Shown piece by piece: positions 39,868 through 48,400 of a stretch of 64,000 nucleotides of DNA. Numbering within the stretch: the stretch's first letter is position 1; every line of letters begins with the position of its first letter. Where the stretch lies: positions 1 to 64,000 of the forward strand of contig JAFEBI010000008.1 of assembly GCA_018242725.1 (NCBI GenBank), given 5' to 3'. The notes under the pieces are model-generated. The model made no database searches, was not told the DNA's origin, and saw only the letters and a list, made by a program, of their open reading frames with translations. Origin of the DNA: Nitrospira sp. (GTDB lineage Bacteria; Nitrospirota; Nitrospiria; Nitrospirales; Nitrospiraceae). The translations under genes and the position numbers were made by a program.

Positions 39868-41148
39868 GTGAGGCCTGAAGCGTATCTCGTGAAGCGCTCG
39901 TATGCGCAGTCAAACTGTGCCGTACTCTTCGCGATGGCGTGTCTGGCGAGCCTCGTGGCGTCCCAGACGTTGGCACAGCCATTGATCGCTGCTCCACAAG
40001 ATGTGCGGGTGTTCGATACCCCAAACGATGGAGGGGAGAGTCTCACGGTACAGTGGGCTCCTGCACCGTGGGATGGACCCGATGTCCGCTATCAGGTCTT
40101 GATCGGCGATGCCGCCGCATCTGACCCGGCCACCTTCAAGGTTGTCGCAGAGTTTCCGGCTAACACGAAGTACGTCAAGGATACGAAAACCGCCTGGTGG
40201 ACCAGGACTGCGGAGAAAACGTGGCATCAGGCGACCATCAAGAGTGCGAAGAGCCTGGAGCTCAAGGATGATCAGCCCTATGCCGTCACCGTGGCCAGCA
40301 TGCAGAATGATCAGCGCCTCTTCAGTGCGGTCCAGATCGCGACGCCGGCGGCCAACTGGTTTAACTGGAACCAGCTCAATAATTTGATCATCGGACTGTC
40401 ATTCGGCGGGCTGGTGTTCTTTGCGATCGGTTATGCCAAGCGACACGAGATTTTTCTGCGCCGAATTCCGGGGTTGGATGCCGTTGATGAAGCCATTGGT
40501 CGCGCCACGGAGCTGGGCAAGCCGATTCTCTATCTCACCGGGGCCCATGATCTGCATGATCCTTCGACGATCGCCGCGGCGGTCATTCTCGGGAAGGTGG
40601 CGAAACGGGCGGCGCTCTATGAAACGGAACTGATGGTGCCTCATCGCGAGCCGATCACAATGGCGGTCTGCCAAGAGATTACGAAACAGGCGTACTTGGA
40701 AGCCGGGAAGCCGGATCTCTTCAAGGAGGACGCGAACTTTTTTATCACGGCAGATCAGTTCAGCTACACGGCGGCGGTGGACGGCATCATGTTGCGCAAA
40801 AAGCCCGCGGCGAATTTTTTCATGGGCCATTATTTTGCCGAATCGCTGCTCTTGACGGAAACAGGAGCCAGTACCGGGGCCATTCAGATCGCCGGGACCG
40901 ATGCGGATCACCAATTGCCCTTCTTCGTGACGACCTGCGACTACACCCTGATCGGTGAGGAGCTCTACGCAGCCAGCGCCTACCTCTCCAAGGAGTCGGT
41001 CCAGATCGGAACATTGCGTGGGCAGGACATCGGGAAGGCCGTGATTCTGGCTGCGCTGGCTATGGGAACCGTCTTGGCGACAGTCGGAGTCGTCACCGGC
41101 GCACAATGGCCGCAGTTCTTTCTCGATCTCATGAGGGACCTGAAATGA
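39868..41148 (+). CDS. Fibronectin-type/DUF6754 membrane protein
   Basis: A 426-residue exported membrane protein. A signal peptide (about residues 12-37, ending SQTLAQP) is followed by a beta-sandwich like a fibronectin III domain (VRVFDTPNDGGESLTVQWAP), one transmembrane helix (NLIIGLSFGGLVFFAIGYA) and a cytoplasmic DUF6754 domain with GLDAVDEAIGRATELGKPIL, YLTGAHDLHD and PFFVTTCDYTLIGEEL. A second hydrophobic segment near the C-terminus (AVILAALAMGTVLATVGVV) brings the end back to the membrane. No enzymatic motif was found. Its stop overlaps the next gene start (ATGA). Confidence 0.7.
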   Translation: MRPEAYLVKRSYAQSNCAVLFAMACLASLVASQTLAQPLIAAPQDVRVFDTPNDGGESLTVQWAPAPWDGPDVRYQVLIGDAAASDPATFKVVAEFPANTKYVKDTKTAWWTRTAEKTWHQATIKSAKSLELKDDQPYAVTVASMQNDQRLFSAVQIATPAANWFNWNQLNNLIIGLSFGGLVFFAIGYAKRHEIFLRRIPGLDAVDEAIGRATELGKPILYLTGAHDLHDPSTIAAAVILGKVAKRAALYETELMVPHREPITMAVCQEITKQAYLEAGKPDLFKEDANFFITADQFSYTAAVDGIMLRKKPAANFFMGHYFAESLLLTETGASTGAIQIAGTDADHQLPFFVTTCDYTLIGEELYAASAYLSKESVQIGTLRGQDIGKAVILAALAMGTVLATVGVVTGAQWPQFFLDLMRDLK

Positions 41149-41795
41149 TCTTTTTGCGCCGACAACTTCCTCTCCTCATTACCCTGGTCACAGGTTTGTT
41201 GTTTGCCGCGCAGTACTATGTGCCGCATCCGGCGTCGGAACAGATGCTCACGTCCGCCACAAAGTGGATGCAGATCGTCGGTGGGTTTGCGTTGATCTTG
41301 GGAGTGACCAGTCTGTTTCATCAACATGCGGTCAAGATCAAACGCCAGGAAGCAGGCTGGGGGTACAGCCTTGTCCTCTATGTCGGCATGCTCGGCACAA
41401 TCGCGGTCGGGCTCTGGGCCAATGGGAAAGAAAGTATCGACGGCACGATGACTGCCTTCGGCTGGGTCTATAACTTCATGATGGTACCGTTGCAAGGCAC
41501 GATGTTCGCCATCTTGGCATTTTTCATTGCCTCGGCGGCCTATCGCTCGTTCAGGGCGAGAAGTCGCGAAGCGGCGGTCCTCTTGGTAGCGGCCGTGATC
41601 GTGATGATGGGACGGGTGCCGCTGGGTGAGTATCTGGTTCCTCTGAGCGGCGACGTATCTTCATGGATTTTAAACGTACTCAACTCGTCCGTGCGTCGAG
41701 CCATTCTGATCGGAGTCAGCCTTGGGGCTATCGCCCTGTCGTTCAAGATCATCTTCGGCGTGGAACGGTCGTATCTGGGTGGGAGTAAGGAGTGA
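41145..41795 (+). CDS. Polytopic membrane protein of the MutL cluster
   Basis: A 216-residue protein with about six transmembrane helices (LLITLVTGLLFAAQYYV; MQIVGGFALILGVTSLF; YSLVLYVGMLGTIAVGLWA; NFMMVPLQGTMFAILAFFIA; AAVLLVAAVIVMMG; AILIGVSLGAIALSFKIIFG). The start at 41145 overlaps the previous stop. Short basic loops sit between helices, with no metal-binding or enzyme motif. Family not recognised. Confidence 0.75.
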   Translation: MIFLRRQLPLLITLVTGLLFAAQYYVPHPASEQMLTSATKWMQIVGGFALILGVTSLFHQHAVKIKRQEAGWGYSLVLYVGMLGTIAVGLWANGKESIDGTMTAFGWVYNFMMVPLQGTMFAILAFFIASAAYRSFRARSREAAVLLVAAVIVMMGRVPLGEYLVPLSGDVSSWILNVLNSSVRRAILIGVSLGAIALSFKIIFGVERSYLGGSKE

Positions 41796-41814
41796 AGGGT
41801 GAGGTGTTGTGGGT

Positions 41815-42657
41815 ATGACGTTCTCGGATCGCATGCTCAAGATCGATCGGCGGATCATCTTCTTGATGATCGGTCTCTGCACCCTCTTGCCGTTGCTCTA
41901 TCCGGTCGGGTTACCGATCAAGATTTCGCCGGAAGTGCGCGGTGTGTATGACCACATTGAGTCGTTACCGGAAGGGTCGGTGTTCCTCCTCTCGATCGAT
42001 TTTGACCCGGCCTCGAAGCCGGAGCTGTATCCCCAAGCGATTTCACTGCTCCGACACGCGTTCAGGAAAAATCTTCGCGTGATGACGATGACCTTGTGGG
42101 TATCCGGCACCGGGATGGCTGACCAGATCGTGACGCAGGTCGCCAAAGAGATGGGAAAAGAATACGGAAAGGACTACGCTTTTCTCGGCTGGAGTCCCGG
42201 CGGGCAGGCTGTGATCATCAATATGGGGCAGGATCTCTACTCGGCCTTCCCCAGCGACTATGGCGGAAAACCGACAAAGGGGTTGCCCGTGTTGGAGGGC
42301 GTGCGCAATTTGAAAGATGTGACGTACATGGTCAGTCTTGGAGCAGGACGACCGGGGGTGGAAGAGTGGTACGTCTTTGGAAAAGATAAATACAAATTTG
42401 AAATGGGTGGTGGTTGTACGGGCGTCATGGCGCCTGGACTCTATCCATTGCTCCGGAGCGGGCAGATCAACGGCCTGATCGGCGGTCTCCGTGGGGCGGC
42501 GGAATACGAAAGCTTGATCGGTCAAAAAGGCAAGGCGGTAGCCGGCATGGATGCACAGTCGGCGACGCATGTGGCGATCATTGTCCTGGTCATCATGTGC
42601 AACCTGATCTATTTTTCGCAGCGGCGGGCCTTACGGGCTCAGGGGCAGCTCGGGTAG
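41815..42657 (+). CDS. Bitopic membrane protein of the MutL cluster
   Basis: A 280-residue protein anchored by an N-terminal helix (IIFLMIGLCTLLPLLYPVG) and a C-terminal helix (VAIIVLVIMCNLIYF). The extracytoplasmic domain between them carries SVFLLSIDFDPASKPELYPQ, MTMTLWVSGTGMADQI and LGAGRPGVEEWYVFG. No catalytic signature was recognised. ATG 41815 is chosen over GTG 41809. Twenty bases after the previous gene. Confidence 0.7.
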   Translation: MTFSDRMLKIDRRIIFLMIGLCTLLPLLYPVGLPIKISPEVRGVYDHIESLPEGSVFLLSIDFDPASKPELYPQAISLLRHAFRKNLRVMTMTLWVSGTGMADQIVTQVAKEMGKEYGKDYAFLGWSPGGQAVIINMGQDLYSAFPSDYGGKPTKGLPVLEGVRNLKDVTYMVSLGAGRPGVEEWYVFGKDKYKFEMGGGCTGVMAPGLYPLLRSGQINGLIGGLRGAAEYESLIGQKGKAVAGMDAQSATHVAIIVLVIMCNLIYFSQRRALRAQGQLG

Positions 42658-42673
42658 CAGGTAGGAGATAGGG

Positions 42674-43423
42674 ATGGATGCCACAATATTTGGAGCCTGG
42701 GTTGCAACAGGGTTGACGCTCCTTATCTTTTCCTTTCTCTATAAGGACACCCCATTCTTTAAATTCGCCGAACATCTCTACGTCGGGGTCTCGATCGGGT
42801 ATACGATCGTGAAGACCTACGACACCGTGATTCTGCACCTCATCATCAAACCGATTGTCGAGAACGGAGAGTTCGCGCTCCTCATTCCCGTGGCGATCGG
42901 GATGCTCATGCTGACTCGCTATGTGCCGAAGGCGGCTTGGATGTCCCGCTATGCCTTTGCGTTTATCGTGGGGATGGGGTCAGGTTTGGCGATTCCGAGA
43001 ACGATCTCATCGTTCATCTTGAAGCAAATCGAGGATACCGTGCGTCCGCTCTTGTCGATCGCGGGACCGGATGGGCTCACCTTTTCGATGAATCTGCTCA
43101 ATCCGGCCAGTAACATCAATGCCGTCATTATCTTGCTCGGGGTCAGCTCGGTGCTCTTCTATTTCTTCTTTTCCATCGAGCATAGCGGAACGGGAAAAGC
43201 GGTGGCGCGAACCGGCATCATGTTCCTGATGATCTCCTTCGGCGCCGGGTTCGGGTATACGGTGATGGCCCGCATGTCGCTCTTGATCGGTCGATTGAGT
43301 GATCTCATCGAGTTTTCAGACGCCTCCTATGGGCGGCCGACGATCTGGTTGGTGGTTGCCGTCGCGGCTGCGTTGGTTCTTCTCAGTCGTCGGTCTAGCG
43401 CCGGTTCACAGGAAAAACAATAG
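42674..43423 (+). CDS. Polytopic membrane protein of the MutL cluster
   Basis: A 249-residue protein with six or seven transmembrane helices, including WVATGLTLLIFSFLY, ALLIPVAIGMLMLTRYV, YAFAFIVGMGSGLAI, AVIILLGVSSVLFYFFF, GIMFLMISFGAGFGYTVMA and TIWLVVAVAAALVLLS. A conserved-looking loop YDTVILHLIIKP follows the first helix. Family unknown. Last membrane component before the Memo-like gene, from which it is separated by 161 bases. Confidence 0.75.
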   Translation: MDATIFGAWVATGLTLLIFSFLYKDTPFFKFAEHLYVGVSIGYTIVKTYDTVILHLIIKPIVENGEFALLIPVAIGMLMLTRYVPKAAWMSRYAFAFIVGMGSGLAIPRTISSFILKQIEDTVRPLLSIAGPDGLTFSMNLLNPASNINAVIILLGVSSVLFYFFFSIEHSGTGKAVARTGIMFLMISFGAGFGYTVMARMSLLIGRLSDLIEFSDASYGRPTIWLVVAVAAALVLLSRRSSAGSQEKQ

Positions 43424-43584
43424 GTCTTTTTAGCCTATCTGGTCTTTCTGGTGAGTCGGCTTTGCCGATGTTAGGCTCTTGACGAAATGGACCATAGTCC
43501 AGATACACTGTGTCGGCGAGATTGGATTGATTTGTTTTCTCAACAGGCCAGGCGGGCCGCATAGACGAGATCGACCTCATCATC

Positions 43585-44820
43585 ATGACAACCAGTTCAA
43601 CGAGAGACTTCGTCCAATACCCGGTCTTAAGAAATCTACAGTTCTCGCCCATCAAGCAGGGGGAGGATCAGTTGATCGTGCTGTGGGACCCAAGTGGGCT
43701 GAGTAAAGAAAAACTGGTGCTGCCGCTCAACTTCTTTTTTATCGTCCAGCATTTTGATGGAGCGCATTCCATCCAGGATATCGGTGGATTGTACTTGAAA
43801 CGGTTCGGCGAGTTTCTGCTTCCGAGCAAAATTGAGCAGTTGGTCGCGGATCTCGATGAAAAGCTCTTTTTGGAAGGTCCAAGGACTGAGACCGCACGGC
43901 AACAAGCTCGGGCTGAGTATCGACAACGGCCGTTCCGTCCCGCGATGTTTGCCGGACGAAGTTATGAAGCGGATGGCGCCAAGCTGCGAAAGCAGATCGA
44001 CGGATTCTTTACCTCAAGTGAGGGGCCTGATTTTAAGCCGTCTGAGAATAAAGGGAAGTTGATCAAAGGGCTCGTGGTGCCCACTTACGATCTCAAACAA
44101 GCAGGACCGGTCTATGCGTGGGGGTACAAAGAACTCCAAGAAAGTCAGCAGCCGGACGTCTATGTGATCATCGGCACCGCCCATGCCGGTCTCGAGCATG
44201 TGTTTGCCGTGACGGACAAGGATTTTGAAACGCCGCTCGGTCTCATTCCAACGGATCGACAGATTGTGACGCGGCTCAAGGCGTTGGTGCCGGAATGTGT
44301 CGACGAAGAGATCGCGCACCAGTCTGAACATGCGATTGAATTCCAGCTGCCGTTTCTCCAAATGAGTATCAACAAGCCCTTCGCGATTGTTCCAATCCTC
44401 TCCTCGTTTTCAGCATCCAGCTTGAAGGATGCAACCGTTCAACACTCCGTGGAGCAATTTCTCACGGCTCTCCGGGATGTCATTACCGAGTCTGGAAAGA
44501 CAGTCTGTGTGGTTGCGGCCGGAGAGTTGGCCCATCTGGGCCTGCGCTATGGCGATACGGCGCCACCCACAGATTTTTCGTTCCATCGTTCCATGCAACG
44601 GGACTTGGAGATGCTGAAGTACGCGGAGGAACTGAAGCCGGCGGAATTCGCGGCGTATATCCAGAGAGAAAACGATCAGCGTCGCATCTCCGGGTTCTCG
44701 CCGATCTACGGTCTCTTGCGATTGATCCAAGCGGAAAAGGGCCAGGTTCTCCGCTATGATCGGGGGATTACAGATCAATACAACTCTACCGTGACCTATG
44801 CCAGCCTGGCGTTCTTCTAG
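43585..44820 (+). CDS. Memo-like (AmmeMemoRadiSam system protein B-type) protein, divergent
   Basis: A 411-residue protein. The C-terminal 300 residues match the Memo/AMMECR-B dioxygenase-like fold: RPAMFAGRSYEADGAKLRKQ, IIGTAHAGLEHVFAV and HQSEHAIEFQLPFLQ. The usual first metal-ligand motif P-H-A-G-Y is replaced by PTYDLKQAG, so one histidine is lost while later ones remain; metal chemistry may be altered. About 120 N-terminal residues are an additional domain of unknown fold. It lies at the end of the MutL-type cluster; whether it is in the same transcript is uncertain because of the gap. Confidence 0.7.
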   Translation: MTTSSTRDFVQYPVLRNLQFSPIKQGEDQLIVLWDPSGLSKEKLVLPLNFFFIVQHFDGAHSIQDIGGLYLKRFGEFLLPSKIEQLVADLDEKLFLEGPRTETARQQARAEYRQRPFRPAMFAGRSYEADGAKLRKQIDGFFTSSEGPDFKPSENKGKLIKGLVVPTYDLKQAGPVYAWGYKELQESQQPDVYVIIGTAHAGLEHVFAVTDKDFETPLGLIPTDRQIVTRLKALVPECVDEEIAHQSEHAIEFQLPFLQMSINKPFAIVPILSSFSASSLKDATVQHSVEQFLTALRDVITESGKTVCVVAAGELAHLGLRYGDTAPPTDFSFHRSMQRDLEMLKYAEELKPAEFAAYIQRENDQRRISGFSPIYGLLRLIQAEKGQVLRYDRGITDQYNSTVTYASLAFF

Positions 44821-45009
44821 ATCTGTCCAGTCACCCTGTTCGATTAGCCAGGTCCCGGAAGCAACAGCTTGCTGTAGGTCTTCTATTCACGATGACGATA
44901 CGCAAACTCATGAATCCAATGACGATCAATCTCCTCGCCTCTGGTTTGGCTAAATACTGTCCTCAGAAATATGAAAATAAACCACCATATGCAGCTTGGT
45001 GCTGCAATA

Positions 45010-45077
45010 TGCCCCATCACGCCCCAACTCCTAAAATGGTGACGTCCAAAGAGTTGGACAGTGTAAGGCATTGATTT
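45010..45077 (+). promoter_or_regulatory. Conserved upstream block with palindrome, copy 1
   Basis: This 68-base block aligns without gaps to 54302-54369 (shared TG-CCCATCA-GCCCCAA, TGGACAG, TAA and TTGATTT). It contains the inverted repeat GTCCAA (45044-45049)/TTGGAC (45054-45059). From its first base to the GG of the -24 element is 218 bases, exactly the same as at the second oxidase gene. It behaves as an activator site (enhancer) of a sigma54-type promoter. Confidence 0.65.
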
Positions 45078-45227
45078 GTCTAGATCCCTCCAAATCAATC
45101 TCGGAATTCATGTCCCATTCTTAAGATCGGATTCTTGAGACCCTCTGCACAAGCTGTGTAGCTGCAGTTCGAATAAGTTCTCCTCATACCTGCATCTTTC
45201 TAATTTTCTTGCATGTTTCCGTGACCA

Positions 45228-45241
45228 GGCATGGTCCTTGC
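45228..45241 (+). promoter_or_regulatory. Sigma54-like -24/-12 promoter of oxidase gene 1
   Basis: GGCATGGTCCTTGC has GG and GC separated by 10 bases and the TTGC of the -12 element; overall 3 mismatches to TGGCACGNNNNTTGCW. It is weaker than its counterpart at 54520. The start would fall near 45253, about 200 bases before the oxidase start. Confidence 0.55.
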
Positions 45242-45268
45242 GGTAGCTGAGTTTCGCCGGATAAGGGT

Positions 45269-45334
45269 CTGGTGGTTTTGCCGGCTTCTGATTGGTTCCT
45301 TCTCAAGAAGGTCAACCCAAATCACCAGCTCTTC
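45269..45334 (+). promoter_or_regulatory. Structured 5' leader, copy 1
   Basis: CTGGTG (45269-45274) pairs with CACCAG (45323-45328), enclosing a hairpin CCTTC-TCAA-GAAGG (45298-45311) with a GGTT/AACC extension. It aligns with the leader at 54550-54630, sharing the hairpin, a CCGGC block and the 3' end TCACCAGCTCTTC. Confidence 0.55.
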
Positions 45335-45453
45335 CTCAACTGGAGATTATGAGGGGCAGAGTGACTCCTATTTTTAGGGGCCGGTATGACGGTCGGACGT
45401 AGGATCGAAAGTGTTTGATGCGGTCACATTTCAAGAGAAAGGGAGGCCGAGTT

Positions 45454-48400
45454 ATGAAGTCTAGTTCTTTTCAACAGAGTAGGAGGCTGAGGAGTGCCGG
45501 CGTAAAGCAGCTACTCCTCAGCTTGGTGTTAACGAGTGGGCTTGCCATAACACCGATGGCGTGGGCTGCGGAGCAGCATGGGCACCAGGGCAGCGCGGAG
45601 CAGGCGTCTGCGAAAAAAGTGATTTATCGTGAGGGCGGGTCAGTCCTTCACGACCGCATGATGGACGAAATCAAGCGGCAGCAGGAATTCATCGGAAAGA
45701 AGGGCGGGTACGACACCGGCGCCAACGGCCACATGATGCAACAGGGCGTATTGTTGGTAGCGGATGATCCGGACAAAGTTTCGGTCACCAACGGACAGCG
45801 GTGTCCGGCGAATGCACCCGTCAAGGACTACCATGTCACCGCGATCAACATTGAAATCACTCTGAGCCGGTTTCTTGATTACTTCCCCGGGTACATGTAC
45901 GTCCTGAATGAAAATCTGGACAAAGTGCGAGCCGAGGAGACGGCGAACAAGGAAGCGCGGGAAAAAGAAAATGATCCCGGCGCCGTCTCGAACGGGTTAC
46001 AGGGCGATGCGATTCAACCACTCGTTATTCGGGCGAATCAGGGTGACTGCCTTAAAGTGACGCTCCATAACAAGATCACTGATGAGCCGACCAACCTCGT
46101 GATCAATGGTTCGTCGATGGTGGTCTCAACGACCGGAAAGCCGGCGACTCCGTCGAACCCGGATACGACCGTGGCGACGGGGAAAGAACAGAGTTTTGAA
46201 TGGTATATCAAGCCGGATACGCAAGAGGGCGCACGGTTTCTCCGATCGCATGCCTCACGCGAACAGTTCAATCTCGGCTTGATCGGCATGTTGGTTGTCG
46301 AGCCACGCGGCTCACGCTATTTGAGCCCGTTCGATGGAAAGCCGATGGCCAGTGGCTGGGAAGCCATGATTGAAGATCCGAATGGAGCGGACTTCCGCGA
46401 ATTCGCGATCTTCTATCATGAGGCAGGCGATGAGGCCTTCCGGATTTTGAATAAGAAGGGCGAGATGTTGCCGCAGCGCGATCCTCATACCGACTCATAT
46501 CGGCCGGGAGCGCGTCTATTGAACTATCGCAGCGAGCCGCACGGAACCCGTATCGAACTCCAGGCACATATGGGGTTCTATGGCGATGAGTCCATGGCAT
46601 ACGGGTCCTATACATTCGGCGACCCTGCCACAACCATTCCCCGCTCCTACATGGGCGATCCGGCCAAGTTCCGGATGGCCGGTGGGTCAGAGATCGTGCA
46701 CTCACACCACCTCCATGGTGGGTCCATCCGATGGGCGCGTCAGCCGGGGAACAGCAACCTGGACTTTGCCGCTTCCAGCAATGGTCCGGTGAAGTTTCCG
46801 CTCATCAGCGACACCTCGGATCGCCTCGATGTCCAGTCCATTGGGCCGACGGAGATCTACGATCAAGTGATCGAGGGCGGTTCGGGAGGATTGCAGGCGT
46901 TGGCGGGCGAGTTCGTGTTCCACTGCCACATCCCGCAGCATTATGTCACGGGTATGTGGGGATTCTGGCGGGTGTACAACACGCTGCAGGCGCCTGGCTC
47001 TCAGACCGACGTGATGAAACCGTTGGTTGAATTGCCGGACCGTGCCGGCCGTATGAGGACCGGTATTTCGAGCGACAAGCTTGTTGGTCAAATGGTCGAT
47101 TGGTACGGCGGCAAGAAATTTGAGATCACCAAAGACAGGTCTGATTGGAAAGCCAATCCGGCAAAGGTCTCCATCAAGGATTGGGTTGAGATGCAGGTGC
47201 CGCCGCAGGGCAAACCAGGGCACAAGAGCACGGAGAAGGAGCAGACCCTGGCCTATGATTCAACGGTCAATGATTGGGCCTGGGACGGATCTAAGGCCCT
47301 CTCGGAACCTGAAACGACCTACGAATGGGTGAACTATAAGTCGGCAACTCCGGGCAAGCGGCAGGAAATTCTCTTCGACCCTCGGAGCGGAAAACTTTCG
47401 TGGCCGTGGCTGCGGCCGCATCTCGGCAGGCGAGTACCATTCTCGCCGAGCCACAGCGGCGCACCCTGGTTGGAGCCGATTCATCGGCGCGACGATGGCA
47501 GCAATTCGACTGAGCCGGCCAAGCCGGGCGAGCAGGGCCCCTGGAGCCTCTGTCCGGAAGGAGCGCCGGTCAAGAAGTTCAACATCCACGCCATCACTTT
47601 GCCGATTACCTTGAAGGGAGCGACGGCCAAAACGCCGGCGATCGTCGATCCGGGTGGCTTGCTCTATGTCTTGCATGAAGAGGAAGCCGAGGTTCGAAAG
47701 AATCGAGCGAAGCAGTTTCCGCTGGTCATTCGCGGAAACGTGCAGGACTGCATTGACGTGGTCTATAAAAGCGAGCTGAAGGATGATACGCGGCAAGGGT
47801 TCTCCAGCAAGACGAACCTGCATCCGCACATGTTCCAGTTCGATACGCAAGCTTCCGATGGACCTATCATCGGATTTTCGTATGAGATGTCACTCCGTCC
47901 GTTCACGATTTTGAAGGACGAGCACCCGGGGAAAGGCATGCCGGTCCCGATGAACACCACGATCGAGGCCGATGCCGCCAAGGGGGCGACCAGCATCAAG
48001 GTCAAAGATGCGTCAAAGTTCCACGTCAAGACGGAGCTGGGCGTGGGGATGGATGAAGTGAATGGATTCGAGTCGGCCCGTATCAGCAAGATCGACGGCA
48101 ATACGATCACTTTCGAGCGGCCGTTGCTGCATGCTCATAAGAAGGGTGAGATTGCCTCGGTCGAGTGGATCCGCGAGCGCTGGTATGTGGACGCCGATTT
48201 CGGCACCACGTTCTGGCATGACCATGTGTATGGTCTCGATTCGTGGGGGCACGGGCAGTATGCCTCATTCATCACGGAGCCGCCGCGATCGACCTATCAC
48301 GATCCAGTGACGGGGAAGGAAATCAGGAGCGGGCCCGTCGCGGACATTCACACGACCGAACCGGTGTCCGCCCATATCAAGGGGTCTTTCCGTGAGATCG

